From Cliona cf. orientalis (taxonomy: Eukaryota > Porifera > Demospongiae > Clionaida > Clionaidae): 64,000 nucleotides of DNA. The stretch lies in contig OZ005695.1 in the NCBI GenBank assembly GCA_963930775.1, forward strand, positions 8,990,001 to 9,054,000, written 5' to 3'. Both the position numbers and the translations under genes were made by a program. The notes under the pieces are model-generated. The model had not been told where the DNA came from. It was given only the letters and a program-made list of their open reading frames with translations, and searched no databases. Below are positions 1 to 14,572 of the stretch, in pieces; the first letter of the stretch is position 1; each line of letters opens with the position of its first letter.

Positions 1-1035
1 ATGTGCCAGCTTGGATACATACCTTTCCCACCGTATACGATCTTATGCAAGACTAGTCGACTCTCCTTCCTCATGTTTGTCGCCGGCTTTAAGCCCTTCT
101 CTCCTTCCACCTCCCCCCAATTTCTACAAGTACATCGTACATGCATACATGCACACGCACACTCTTCAACATGCACACAAACTCTCCCTGTTTACTATAC
201 ATGTACCTTAGCTTTCCAAATCTTAAACAATGAGCAGACTCATCCTCACAGTGAGAGCATCACATCCAGTCAGTTGGTAGACTCACAGCGCAGTACAGAG
301 CCTTCATTTTCTACAACAAAGGTATAAAAGCTTTTCACAACCTGCACAACGCAGTACAGAGCCTTCAAAATTACATTTTCTACAACAAAAGGTATACTGA
401 GCTTTTCACAACCGTAGCTCATATCAAACAGCGCACACAGCTAGCTATTAAATTCACAACTACGAATGGCTATCTCATGTGTCACACTCCTTCGTACTTT
501 GCCAGAAGTACTTCATGTTGAATCACACCCAGGGGTGTTTATTACATGCAGCCTTAGCTATAAGAACAATCATAGACAACTTACGAAGTGTAGAGTCCAT
601 CGCTTCTCTCGATATCTTCTCCCTAAGACCAGGACCGCTGTACTGGCGCTCTCTCTATGGCCATCTTTCCCGGCAAATTCATTATGGCGCTAACCGCGTG
701 GTGTAATACGGAGCGTATACGGAAACATTGAACATTGAGCTATGTACGTACAAAACGCTCCGTTTCTTGAAAAATTGTGAACTGAGGCACGGGTGACCCG
801 TGTACAATTTTTTGGCCATAACTCGGCTTAGGAAACTTTTTAGAGCCTGGCTCTTTGACCGTTGAACTCTACAGTAAATTCTGCGTCGACCTATACCCAA
901 AACGCGATTTTCATGAAAAATCGCGAGTGGTCGGTTTTTCCATAGCGGGTCACATATTATACGCAGTGATGATGATAGCAATAATATTTCTTAAACAGAC
1001 TTGTGAGTGCATAAATAATGACATTAGAGCGGGTG
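1..1035. other. Left-edge intergenic DNA
   Basis: This is the stretch downstream of the ABAT stop codon. I find no exon chain or recognisable protein in it on either strand. The short open frames here lack homology that I recognise. It contains one degenerate tandem duplication, listed separately, and otherwise nothing I can name. The first few hundred bases may be flanking DNA of a gene beyond the window. Confidence 0.5.
290..413. repeat. Two-copy tandem duplication, period about 61 bp
   Basis: The segment beginning GCAGTACAGAGCCTTCA and ending GCTTTTCACAACC occurs twice head to tail, starting at 290 and 351. The second copy has a small insertion. It is a local duplication of unknown function. 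Confidence 0.75.
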
Positions 1036-4000
1036 CTATTGAACGTCTTTCAGTACAGCTTCCATTCCATCCAAAAACATGTACGCATGTTTCGGCTGAA
1101 ACACGAGGGACGGTCGGAATCGAATGGACACGTTACCACAGCCCCCCGTCTGGAAGCCCTTGTCTCGAAGACGGCCCACGATCTTGTCACGACTTGCTTC
1201 ACTGTGGCAGTCGATAGCACAGAAGGTGCCCGCACCACGGGCGCTGTGGAGCAGGCCAGGGTACAGCCCCTGCGTGATTACAGCATAATTACAACACGAT
1301 ACAAGTGGGCGAGTGTCATGATAACCCAGATATGTATCAAATTTACTAATTACATCACATCGTCAACTGTATGGCTCCATTCCAAGAGCTAACCATAAAA
1401 TTACATAACGCAATCTGCTAATTCTTGAGTACACCTACTGTAATAACATTGCCATAATAATAATATTATTACCTCTAATTCTTTGAGTCCATCGAGTAGC
1501 ACAGCCCCAGACTCTCTCACCAACTTGAGTAGATTTTTCTGCTGGATTTCGTTCACTATCGCCTCCAGCATCACCAGTCTCACGTGGTCACCCATCCACG
1601 TGTTGAAGATTCGATAGGCCTGCAGTCAAAAGCACACAGGTGAAAATCACCTAAGGTATACAAGATTTCATAAAAGTTCCAAAATGGTCTCTGTTTCGAT
1701 TCAGACACTACCACGCACTGTACATGAAAGTTCAGCAAGGTTGATCTTATCAAAACCTAATATTTACACAAGGGCAAAGTACCATTCCAGTAACTGTATA
1801 CATTCTACCTGCTCAGGTCATCTACTGTGAGAACCTTGAAGCCATATATAGACTTGTCGGGCCACACTGTACAATAATGACAACAAGGTGCCTTGTGTTC
1901 TAATTAATTTTTACCTCTTTGGGTCTGGCCGACGAGCGATAGAATAATCCTCCCAACTGCATCTTCTTAGCGAAAGTGACAAAGTCGGGTGGGGTCGGCA
2001 AATTCCAGGCCTCATGAGCCCTACACATAATATACAATCATACAAACAATAATTTTTAGATTACTCATTTTGGGACTGTATAATAATATTATAAATGCTA
2101 CTGCTTATGAATAATAATTTTGTTGACAGCCCCCATACATACGTATGTAGGTTATGTATGTACATGTGCATGATTTTTGGCTAAAAGAGGTACACGTCCA
2201 GCCAGGGATTTGACTCACCACATGTAGCCAGTGCCACCGCCTCCAGTTTGCACCTCATCCACAATGAGGCTGATTCCATACTGTGGTTGGAGTGTATTTA
2301 TACATGAAAGCATAATTTACATTCATGTAGCAGTTTAAGTAATGGCATATTCACCTTTTTGCAGAGCTGCTGGAGAGACCGATAGAACTCTGGTGAGGCA
2401 TGCTTGTCTCCTGTCAAATAAAAAACATGGACAATCATAGATAAACTGACAAATTCAGTAGCCTTGCATGTATACAATCCCAAGACGTGCCATAAAGGAA
2501 GCTGATACTTCAACTCACGCACTTTAAATCATTGTACACTTAAAAGTCTTACCTCCTTCAGCCTGGATGGGCTCAATGATCGCCACAGCAACTGGTGCTC
2601 CACTCTTATTGTAGGACTGGATGAGGTCTTCAGACTATGGCAGAGAACAGAGACAGAGAAAACCAAGATATAAGGCACATGTTACAATAATAATATTGTT
2701 CTGTGTGACATAACTATTCATAATATTGAAAGTAAATTGAAATGGCCAGGGATGTATCAGTGTACCCATAAGCTATTCAATTCAAAAAGCACCCAGGGAC
2801 CCTTGATGTATAATCAAAGTTAGCTCATAAATATCATGACAATGTGCACGTGTGCAAACCGACCTCTTCAAGTGACTTTTGTTCAGCTGCTCTATTCTCG
2901 GCCTCGTGCTGTTCCAGGGGGTACTTGAGCTGAGGGAAGGTAGCGCAGGGCCAGTCCATCGCTGGGATGTCCAACTTATGGATGATCTTACTGTGTGTAC
3001 AGGACAGAGTACCTGCATACATACAGACACACACACATACGAACAAATAGGATATTTAATCTGAGGTATACTGAGAGACAGACTCGACACTTGATGAATA
3101 CCAGGGGGAAATGTCACACCACTATCAACTTAGCCTAGCTTTGCTGATGCACGGATTTATCAGCCAGCGAGGCGATACCCCCCACCTGACGGACGGTGCC
3201 CCCTCTCCACCAGCTCCAGCCCCTGGTAATTAAGCATCTGATAGAGAGTCACTGGATCGGCCATCGTCAAGTATGTGTGCAGGTGTGTGCGTGTTCGCCA
3301 GCCTCGCTCCAGCCCGCAATCAGTTAGACAGTCTCGCTTGCTCCAACCAAAAAAACTGCCTCGCCTCGCAGAAATCTGCCCCTAAATATACGTACACATG
3401 CCAGCTCTTGGTTGACTGTCATCCAGCAGAAACAGCACATTGGATACCATCATCGGCTGCATGTTTGCATGCAGATTTCCAGATCAAACGAATTATCTTA
3501 AACTATTACTACACTCTCCATATATTATATATACCCTCGTATGGTAAATTGTTTTTTTCTTACCGATTGTTCGGCCGTGAAATCCACCCATGAAAGAAAG
3601 AACACTGAGCTTAGGGCAGCCAGGAGCCTGTGTGCGTGTGTGTTTATGATAGAAATAATGTCACGCCACAAGGGCAGCAGGCCAACACTAGGCCTACGAG
3701 AATTACTCTATGTTACTTATTTCTCAGCCTGACGCCATTGGGCTGTCAGGGGCTATATAGATCTATAGGAATCCATTGACACAAGTGCAGGTGTCCCATC
3801 TAGATTGTGATGCTCCAATAAATGCTCCAATCACAAGCGACCAGACTAATGTCTCACAGAAACCATGCAACTGCAGGTGGTGATATTTAATTAATTATCT
3901 ATAGAGTTGGTATCCTCACAATTAATTACTAGCTACCTAGAAACAGGTTACTGTTACCATAACAACCTGTAATACATACCTACTTTGTTGAATAAAGGGA

Positions 4001-5992
4001 TTCCAATTCCTTTGAAGTAGTGTCAAACTAGCTAAAAACAGGTTACTATTACCATAACAACCAGTAATACCTACTTTGTTGAATAAAGTGGATTCCAATT
4101 CCTTTGAAGTCACATCAAGAGGAGCGTCTCTGTTCCGATTCTGCATTAATGAGTAGCAGATAGACACATACATAGATAACATACATAGATCCTTCCTGTA
4201 CAGTACAAGCATGTGAATTTGTTGCTTATGCCGATAAGTACATGTACTGCACACCATGACAAACTCTAACCATAGGAAAATGTGCAATTTCTTAAACATC
4301 AATAAATAATATTATTGTTACCATATAATCAATGAAGGCAACCTTGATGGCATTTTCGTTAGAACATGTGCCACACATCATAGTGTTCACCTCAGTGAGA
4401 CCCTTTGGCGCCACCTAAAGAGAGAGAGGGGGGGGGTGGGGAGAGAAAGAGAGGGAGAGAGAGAGAGTGTGTGTGGTGACTGCATATATAGCAAACTTAG
4501 ATCAAAGGCACCAGCTATTTTAACAAGAACGAAGCTCAAAGAATGTTAGGAAGCAATAGGGATTCCTAATTTAGCCACTACATGTACAAGTATATACAAG
4601 TACTTAAGTATGTAGACTTACAGACAAAAGGGCGTTCCTGATTCGTTGGGCGAAATCCAAGGGTGGTAGCACCAGCAGAGCAGGACGGTTGACAAGAGTC
4701 GAGAGACTGTTGGAAGCCAGTGCCTCCTTCAATGCAGGGTGATTATAACCTGTAATTGAGGGGCATTGAGAGGGAGGGGGAGAGAGGGGAAAAAAAGAGA
4801 GGGGGTGGAGGGTGGGTGTGTGAAGGGTGTGTGCCTATTAAATAAGCACCTCTGGAAATGTTCCAAACATCATAACCATGCAGAGAGAGGGGGGTACAAA
4901 CATCAATAAGCCAAACGTTGGTTTTCATTGCAAGTCTCAACTTTACTAGTAGGCACCTGCTAGGATTTACTACTTCCAGCTATATACCCACTGGCAGATT
5001 AAGCATACTAATGACTATAAATAGCGATATCCAACCTCAAAGGGCCTCCAGTAAATCGAAAATATCTCAGCTCTGGCTAGGAGTACACTCACGGGAAAAA
5101 ATGCGCTGGATAGCTCACTGAATGAGCTATCTACTGACGCCTCAACCGTGCAAATCGGTTCCGCGGAACCGCTGCTAGCTTCGTTTTTGTTTGTATTAAG
5201 TTTCTATGAGGAAAGTTTGGGTGGGCGTGGCTACGCAACGGTTTTATCTACGGACACGTTACAAGCACCGTTGGATAGAGCTCGTGGAGAGCTACCTTCT
5301 GATACTCGAACATTTATATTCCACTAAAAGATAATCCGCGGAAAAATCAGTGAAATTTGGAGGTTGGACATCGCTACTATAAATAGACTATCTATGGTCT
5401 CAGCAACCCACCTAGTGGCAGAGAAGCAATCTGGCAGAACAGGTCAAGTAAGACATTGCCATCCGCATCCACCACGTAGTTGCCACAGGAACGATCGTAG
5501 TCCACGAAGAAATGCACAGTGCCAGTTTGCTATATTAAGGAAAATTAATAATATTGCTGATGAATATTAAATTGACACATTTTCCATATAATATGACTTA
5601 CTTGAATCTTGTCCAATTCGGCCAGTAGTTCCTATTATGTGTGAAAAGAAAGTATGTAATTATAGGTAACATCGATCACTACCCGTATAGACCACTGACC
5701 AATCCTTAATAGGGTTGGTCAATAATAATATCAGCTACAAAATAATTAATCATGACTAGTAGTCTCAACAAAAAAATACCCTTGATTTGGGGCCTGGCAT
5801 TGTTGTCTTCATCTCTGGTGCAGAGTACGGCCCATCGTAGTTCACTTCATTGGACTGCAACTCGCGCTCGGCTCGAAGGGTTTTCGCTTGTGCTGCGGTA
5901 GTTGTCGTAGAAGAAGCGAGAGAGCGCGTTCCAGTGAGGCGGCGGGCGACGTGAGAAATACCAGGGTAAGCCAATTTCGTGAACCAAGCCAT
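1036..5992 (-). CDS. ABAT: 4-aminobutyrate aminotransferase, mitochondrial
   Basis: This PLP enzyme converts GABA and 2-oxoglutarate to succinate semialdehyde and glutamate in the mitochondrial matrix. On the minus strand I traced 13 exons: 5780-5992, 5602-5631, 5412-5529, 4622-4749, 4322-4414, 4075-4140, 3564-3627, 2864-3012, 2553-2634, 2355-2410, 2219-2280, 1915-2020 and 1473-1619. The terminal exon is 1036-1269. All phases match and give 515 residues (human 500). The N-terminus is Arg/Ser-rich without acidic residues, as in a mitochondrial presequence. Visible family signatures are CGTCSNEN (Cys about 177 and 180, the pair that binds a [2Fe-2S] cluster in the mammalian enzyme), [20 protein letters not shown], the PLP lysine in TFAKKM (about residue 373) and [11 protein letters not shown] near the end. 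The second exon is a 30-nt microexon. The gene is divergent from the UBALD gene. Confidence 0.96.
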
Positions 5993-7494
5993 AGATCAAC
6001 TCTCTGAGAGCAGCTGCAGAAACTCAAAAGTATCGTAGCACTCTGCTCGTTTGCGTTTCACCAGTATCAGTATGGCTGCCTTGTGTGCATAAATGATGGC
6101 ATTATTATCGGCACGTCAGGTCGATCTGTTTAGCTTAATTTCCCGCCATTCTAGTTTCCGTAGCTACATCGACCGGTCGACCAGTACTGTAGTACTATAG
6201 TGTAGTGCATGCAAGCAGGTTTGTTTAGTGTGCGATTTATAGAATGAACCGGTCAGTCAAGTTTTGTTGCGCTGTGCGCATGCGTACGCGCGTACTAATG
6301 ACGTAGGAAAATATTGCTGTGCGCATGCTATAACAGCTGCGCAGCGAAACATTGTTTGGATGTGAGTCCAAAATAATGTGTACAATGTAGAACGAAATAC
6401 CTTGCAAAATTATTAACTATACATAGGAGTACATTACCAGGAGTAGGGTAATTACGTATGCGGGGCAAAAAGTTCGTATCTTCGTGATTTCTCTGCTACA
6501 CAACACGCGTAATCACTGCGCTTTCAGGCATCCTACATAGCTACCAATAGCTATAGGTATACCACTGGATTGCTCCGTAATTATTTGCATTGTGGAACGG
6601 GGAATGCGAAGATACAGAATTGCCCCACATACGAAATTACCCCAGTCTACCTTATACAATACACATAGTAGTATTAAAGTACAAATTAATATCTCTTTCC
6701 AGATTTGATATCCGCACAACCACCCTCGTACATGGGCCTGAATATCAACCACAGAGTCACGTTCTGTACAGCTAGTACTATCAGAACACTGATAGGACAA
6801 GTGCATACACAATATTCGGCATGGCTTCATGGTTTTAGTGGTTGCGTGTTAATGATAATATTATTGCTGTGACGTCATGTCAAATCTAGAAAGAGATGGT
6901 AAGGCAGCTCGATACGCCCTTGCTATTACTATAATAAAATTATGTGTGCATATATACTCCTGGTATTAAATGTACTCCTGTGCTTTGCAGGTCAGTTATC
7001 TCTTGAAAAGGCACCTATCTCTGTCACTATATAAACTGAAAGCCTTTGTGATTTGTAGTATAATTGAATTAAGCACTTGAGAGCCACTGCTTTCCACTGG
7101 ACAACTGACTTGCAAAGCACTGTATACAATGTCATGGCAGTTTTCAAACCAAAGAACAGTTTACTACTAAAATAATTTGCTATCGATATATCCTAACCCT
7201 AGTGAATTTCTGCTGTAAGTTATAGATTATACTACCCATAAAGCCACATTTCTGTTTGTGGTTAGCTTTGTATGATAAAAATGTCTCCCCGCTTTAGCGC
7301 ATGCGCATACGTACGATCGAACTATTACGATGACGTTGCATAACAGGCATGACGTGTAAAATCACGTGCGGAAGCACACTTTGTTTACAAGCTCGAGCTT
7401 GATCAAGCTGGTAGCTGAACGAGTTCTCTTTCTCGGCACTTTCCGAGTACCGAAGCAAAAGGAACGTTCCAAAAGCGTCAAATATTGTCTAATC
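5993..7494. promoter_or_regulatory. Divergent intergenic region between ABAT and the UBALD gene
   Basis: This 1.5-kb spacer separates two genes transcribed away from each other and must hold both promoters. Near-palindromic NRF-1-like motifs lie at 6275-6284 (TGCGCATGCG), about 280 bp upstream of the ABAT start, and at 7297-7306 (GCGCATGCGC), about 190 bp upstream of the UBALD start. A GTGCGCATGC relative occurs near 6320. A small inverted-repeat element occupies the middle. No coding exon was recognised. The motif assignment is inference from sequence only. Confidence 0.5.
6434..6652. mobile_element. MITE-like element with inverted repeats of about 43 bp
   Basis: The left arm (about 6440-6485, GTAGGGTAATTACGTATG and onward to TCTTCG) is repeated in inverted orientation at about 6607-6651 with a few mismatches. 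It is non-coding, about 215 bp, and sits between two promoters. The target duplication is unclear. Confidence 0.65.
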
Positions 7495-9473
<1,979 letters not shown>

Positions 9474-11078
9474 TAAAGCCCTGGTGGGCTCTATTTGGAA
9501 ACTGAGACACACCTGTGGGAACATTGACGTTTTAGGAGTGAGTATTTCTTTTTTTTACACGCCATCCTCTTAACTGTTTAAAGAGCACATCTGGTGCACT
9601 TTTCACGTACGCATTTGTATACTATGTATACGACGATATGCAACTTAGCTGTGAATTATTCTTCTTTGTACATAATATACACGTCTGTATGTGTCTAGTA
9701 GCCACCTACGTACATAGCACCTGCAATTTTCATTCATCTTTTATACGAATATTTGTAACACAGTCGCCAATATTATCACCCTGTGTGTAGCAGCACTATT
9801 CGTGCACACCTGTGATTCACTATATCGATCATAATAATTTTATTATAATCTTTAATTAATTTTGTTGACTACCACCTTGTGTTGTACGTCACGGCATTAT
9901 ACTCACATCTGTATAATTAATTACCACATCAGCTGTTAATATAATGTTGTGTATGTTCACTGTTTTATTGTATCACCTACATATGTATATCGATGTCAAG
10001 TTCTGTGTAATTATACCATGTGCATAATGTGTGTTAATGTACCAATTTTTGAATGCTTGATCATCTTTCCAGAGCAAATTGCACAAGGAATCTTGTTTAC
10101 TACGTTTCTGCTCCGTTGTATTGTCTGGGTAGATAATCATTGGCTTCGGTTCGCCCATGAATTTGTAGTACAACTGGCCCGGGCCGTATGATTGGTCGCT
10201 GTGCATGTGTAGGAAATGAATGCTATTGTACTTTATTATACCAACTTGCGCAATCACGCGCGATCGATCGTGCATGCTGTGCGGGTATGTGCACGCATAG
10301 CGCATGCGCAAGATTTACGTCACAATGGTTCCAATTTTCAGCTTGCATACTGTTAATTAGAGATAGTAGGTGGTACCAAAAAATGGCCACCGCTGTTGTC
10401 ATGGTTACAATTGCCAGCACTACATCACCATGGATATGTATCGGGTAAATAACGACTTTAGCTCTGACCTCAGCTGACGTTTTTCCCAGAGCACGTTTTT
10501 AAAAGGAAGGGGCTGAATGCAACATGCACACTATTGCTTGAACGCTAGGCTTGAAGTTGGAAGCCGAAATCGAGAGGCCCGCAAGCTAAACTGCACTGCA
10601 CTGCGCTGGCCAGCTGGACGTCAAGCCGGCGCGGCATCCAATTGATTTTTATTAACCGCAAAAGGGGGGCGTTGCCTACAACCTGAGCAGAGATCGCGCA
10701 CTGATAAAAGTGCAGAGCTAGAGAAGGACGCTCTGCATCTCACCTTGGAAAGACTTGCAAGAACGATCCTTCCAGCAAAGATCACCTGCGGCAAATTGCG
10801 GGTCATTGCGCCCGTACCCCCGTGCATAGTTCGTGGCTCAATTTTGAATGCCGGTAGCAGCTGCATTTATTATTGCCGAGTCGAGTTGAGCGAGCAGGTG
10901 CTGAAAAGGAGCTAAGGTGCGAGACGCTGTATACTATCTCTGATTGACACCTTTCAACGCCGTAATTTATCGCTTCAATAATCTTACTCCTCAATTAGGA
11001 AGCTGTAATTGCTCGACGAGCAGCAGCTGCCGCTACTGCAATTGTGATAAACATTTCTTCAAGCAAAGAGAACTTGCT
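9474..11078. other. Intergenic DNA between the UBALD and FoxJ1-like genes
   Basis: This 1.6-kb stretch should hold the UBALD 3' UTR and the forkhead promoter. An NRF-1-like palindrome (GCGCATGCGC) lies at 10300-10309. The last 500 bp are more GC-rich than their surroundings, as expected for a promoter and 5' UTR. An open frame upstream of 11079 in the forkhead frame has only a TTG codon, so it was not added to the gene. No other gene was seen. Confidence 0.5.
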
Positions 11079-12552
<1,474 letters not shown>

Positions 12553-13000
12553 ACTGCTGAAAAAAATTCATTCTCAAATTTAGTCTTGATCTCTAGCAGC
12601 TGGAAATTTTTGTTCATTTATTACGTGTTGGTAACTTAGCACTTCCAATTTGTCCCTCAGCCAAAAATCATCCAATTTATATTATAACCCAGCATTAATT
12701 TTAGCCAATGTAATTGTGAGTCAAACTATTGTTACGTCCATTAATTTTAGCTTATCATCATCATTATTGTGCTGTTATTAGTATGTTATTATTATTATTA
12801 TCGTATACTAAATCTTGATTATTGTTGCACAACCTTCCATGTAATTTTGACAAATTTAAATCCAAGATTATCACCAAAAAACCTTTTATACAGACAATAC
12901 AACAGAGGGTGTCGAATGGAGAAATAGAGTATTATAGTGATCTTAAGCACAAGAATTAAAGATAATTTTAATTAAGACTTAATTAAAGTGAGTAAATTAA
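12553..13000. other. Convergent intergenic DNA (forkhead and WBP11 3' ends)
   Basis: This AT-rich 448-bp interval lies between two convergent genes and presumably holds both 3' UTRs. It contains a short (TTA)n/(ATT)n tract near 12785-12800. No gene was seen. Confidence 0.6.
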
Positions 13001-14540
13001 TTATATTAATCCTTCCATTTCCTTCATAAAGGCGTCATAGGCATCACCACGAGAGGGGATATTCAATCTCTGCTGCTGTGGCTTTTTCTGCTGCGTAGCC
13101 GCTACCTGTCTAGGCTGCATAAGTCCTGGTGCGGCCTTGGGCTTGACCTTTGTACCTTTCGGTTGATCGCGACGGACTCGCAAACTTGTCGGCATGAATT
13201 TAGTCACCTCAGCCGTCATATTTCTCAACTGAGGTTGGGCGGATATGATGGCACCTCTCTGCTTTACACTGCCAGCAGTCGAAGGTTCAGCAGACATAGA
13301 GGGTTGATTTCTCATAGGGGGTGCACTGAGCACAGCACTGGATTGGATATGTGGACGATTTGAATGGGGGGGAATGAGAGGTTTTGGAGCTCGGGGGCCA
13401 CTAGCAGAGGGGGGTGGTGGTCCAAATCTTGGTGGTGGCCCCCCGGGAGGGGGAGGTCTGGGGGGAAGTCCGATAGGAGGAGGCGGGAATCCTTGTCCGA
13501 AAAGAGGGGGAGGTCCGGGGGGAGCTGGAGGGGGCATTTGAATCATTGGTGGTGCTTGTAACAATCCAGGGGGTAATCCTGGAGGGGGGCCAGGTGGTAG
13601 TGGCCCTCTAGATTCTGTTGATTGTGAATCCTGCTTTTTATTAGCTTCTTCACCATCTTTGGCATCCGATTCTTCCTCTCCTGCACTATCGTCAGAATCG
13701 CTACCTGCAGTACCAGTTTCGATAGAAAAGTTCAAGGATGTATGGTAGGCAAAAAATTATAGAAATCATGCTGTCATAAAGCTGCTGATCTATGATACCA
13801 TGAGAAAAAGAGAGATCTGCTTGGTTCAAGCATTTATGGCAATTGTGCGACTGACTGACCTTCTGAATCATCATCTTCTTGACTGACTTTATCTTCATCA
13901 ACGGAGAATCGCACTGATTTACTGGTCGACCCTGTCTCTATAATGATGTAATTACTATAATCAGGTAAGTCGTCTGGCGGGGGGCCAGGTGGGGGACCAG
14001 GAGGGACAAGGCCACGAGGTCTCTTAGCTTCGTTCTCCTCCTCAGGTCTGGAGAGAGAGGGAGAGAGGAGAGAGAGAGAGGGAAAGAGAGAGGAGAGTGA
14101 AGTATGTGTGGAGGAAGATTTCCGTGGCTTTGCTCTAAGCCACGAAATTTTATGCTTGCAATGCTATACATCACCATCCAATAATTAGCATATTTTCAAG
14201 TGAATCCCCACTTCAGTCCCATATTTCAACACTTCACTTCTCCTTCACAGTGGCTTAGTCAGCCCAAAACAACCCATACACCTAGCCTTTAATCAACATG
14301 GGTTCCAAAACAAGTACTTTCACCCTTGAGCAGCTTTTTTATAGGCCATATGTGACCCCCACACATGGTAAGCAAAAAGCTAAGAAGCTTAATCTACTTA
14401 ATGTGGTCTACTCTGGTTTCAATTACACTCACCCTATAGCTGCTGGCATTGGAATGTCACCAGGCTCCACTGAATCATACAGCAACGACAAGAGCAGGGA
14501 TTAATGTGTGTGAATAAGGGAGAGACAGAACAAGGGAGGA

Positions 14541-14572
<32 letters not shown>

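Noticed and set aside
466..706. Open frames on both strands near the left edge
   Set aside because: I could not build any exon chain or recognise a protein. They are short and overlap in several frames.
3141..3264. Short minus-strand open frame starting [20 protein letters not shown] inside an ABAT intron
   Set aside because: ABAT splices in phase around it (3564-3627 to 2864-3012), it stops after about 34 codons, and I recognise no family.
10621..10994. Overlapping minus-strand open frames upstream of the forkhead gene
   Set aside because: The composition is that of a GC-rich promoter region, with no domain, splice chain or recognisable similarity.
10944..11078. Upstream extension of the FoxJ1-like frame
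   Set aside because: The extension begins with TTG and has no ATG; the first ATG in frame is 11079, close before the conserved motif.
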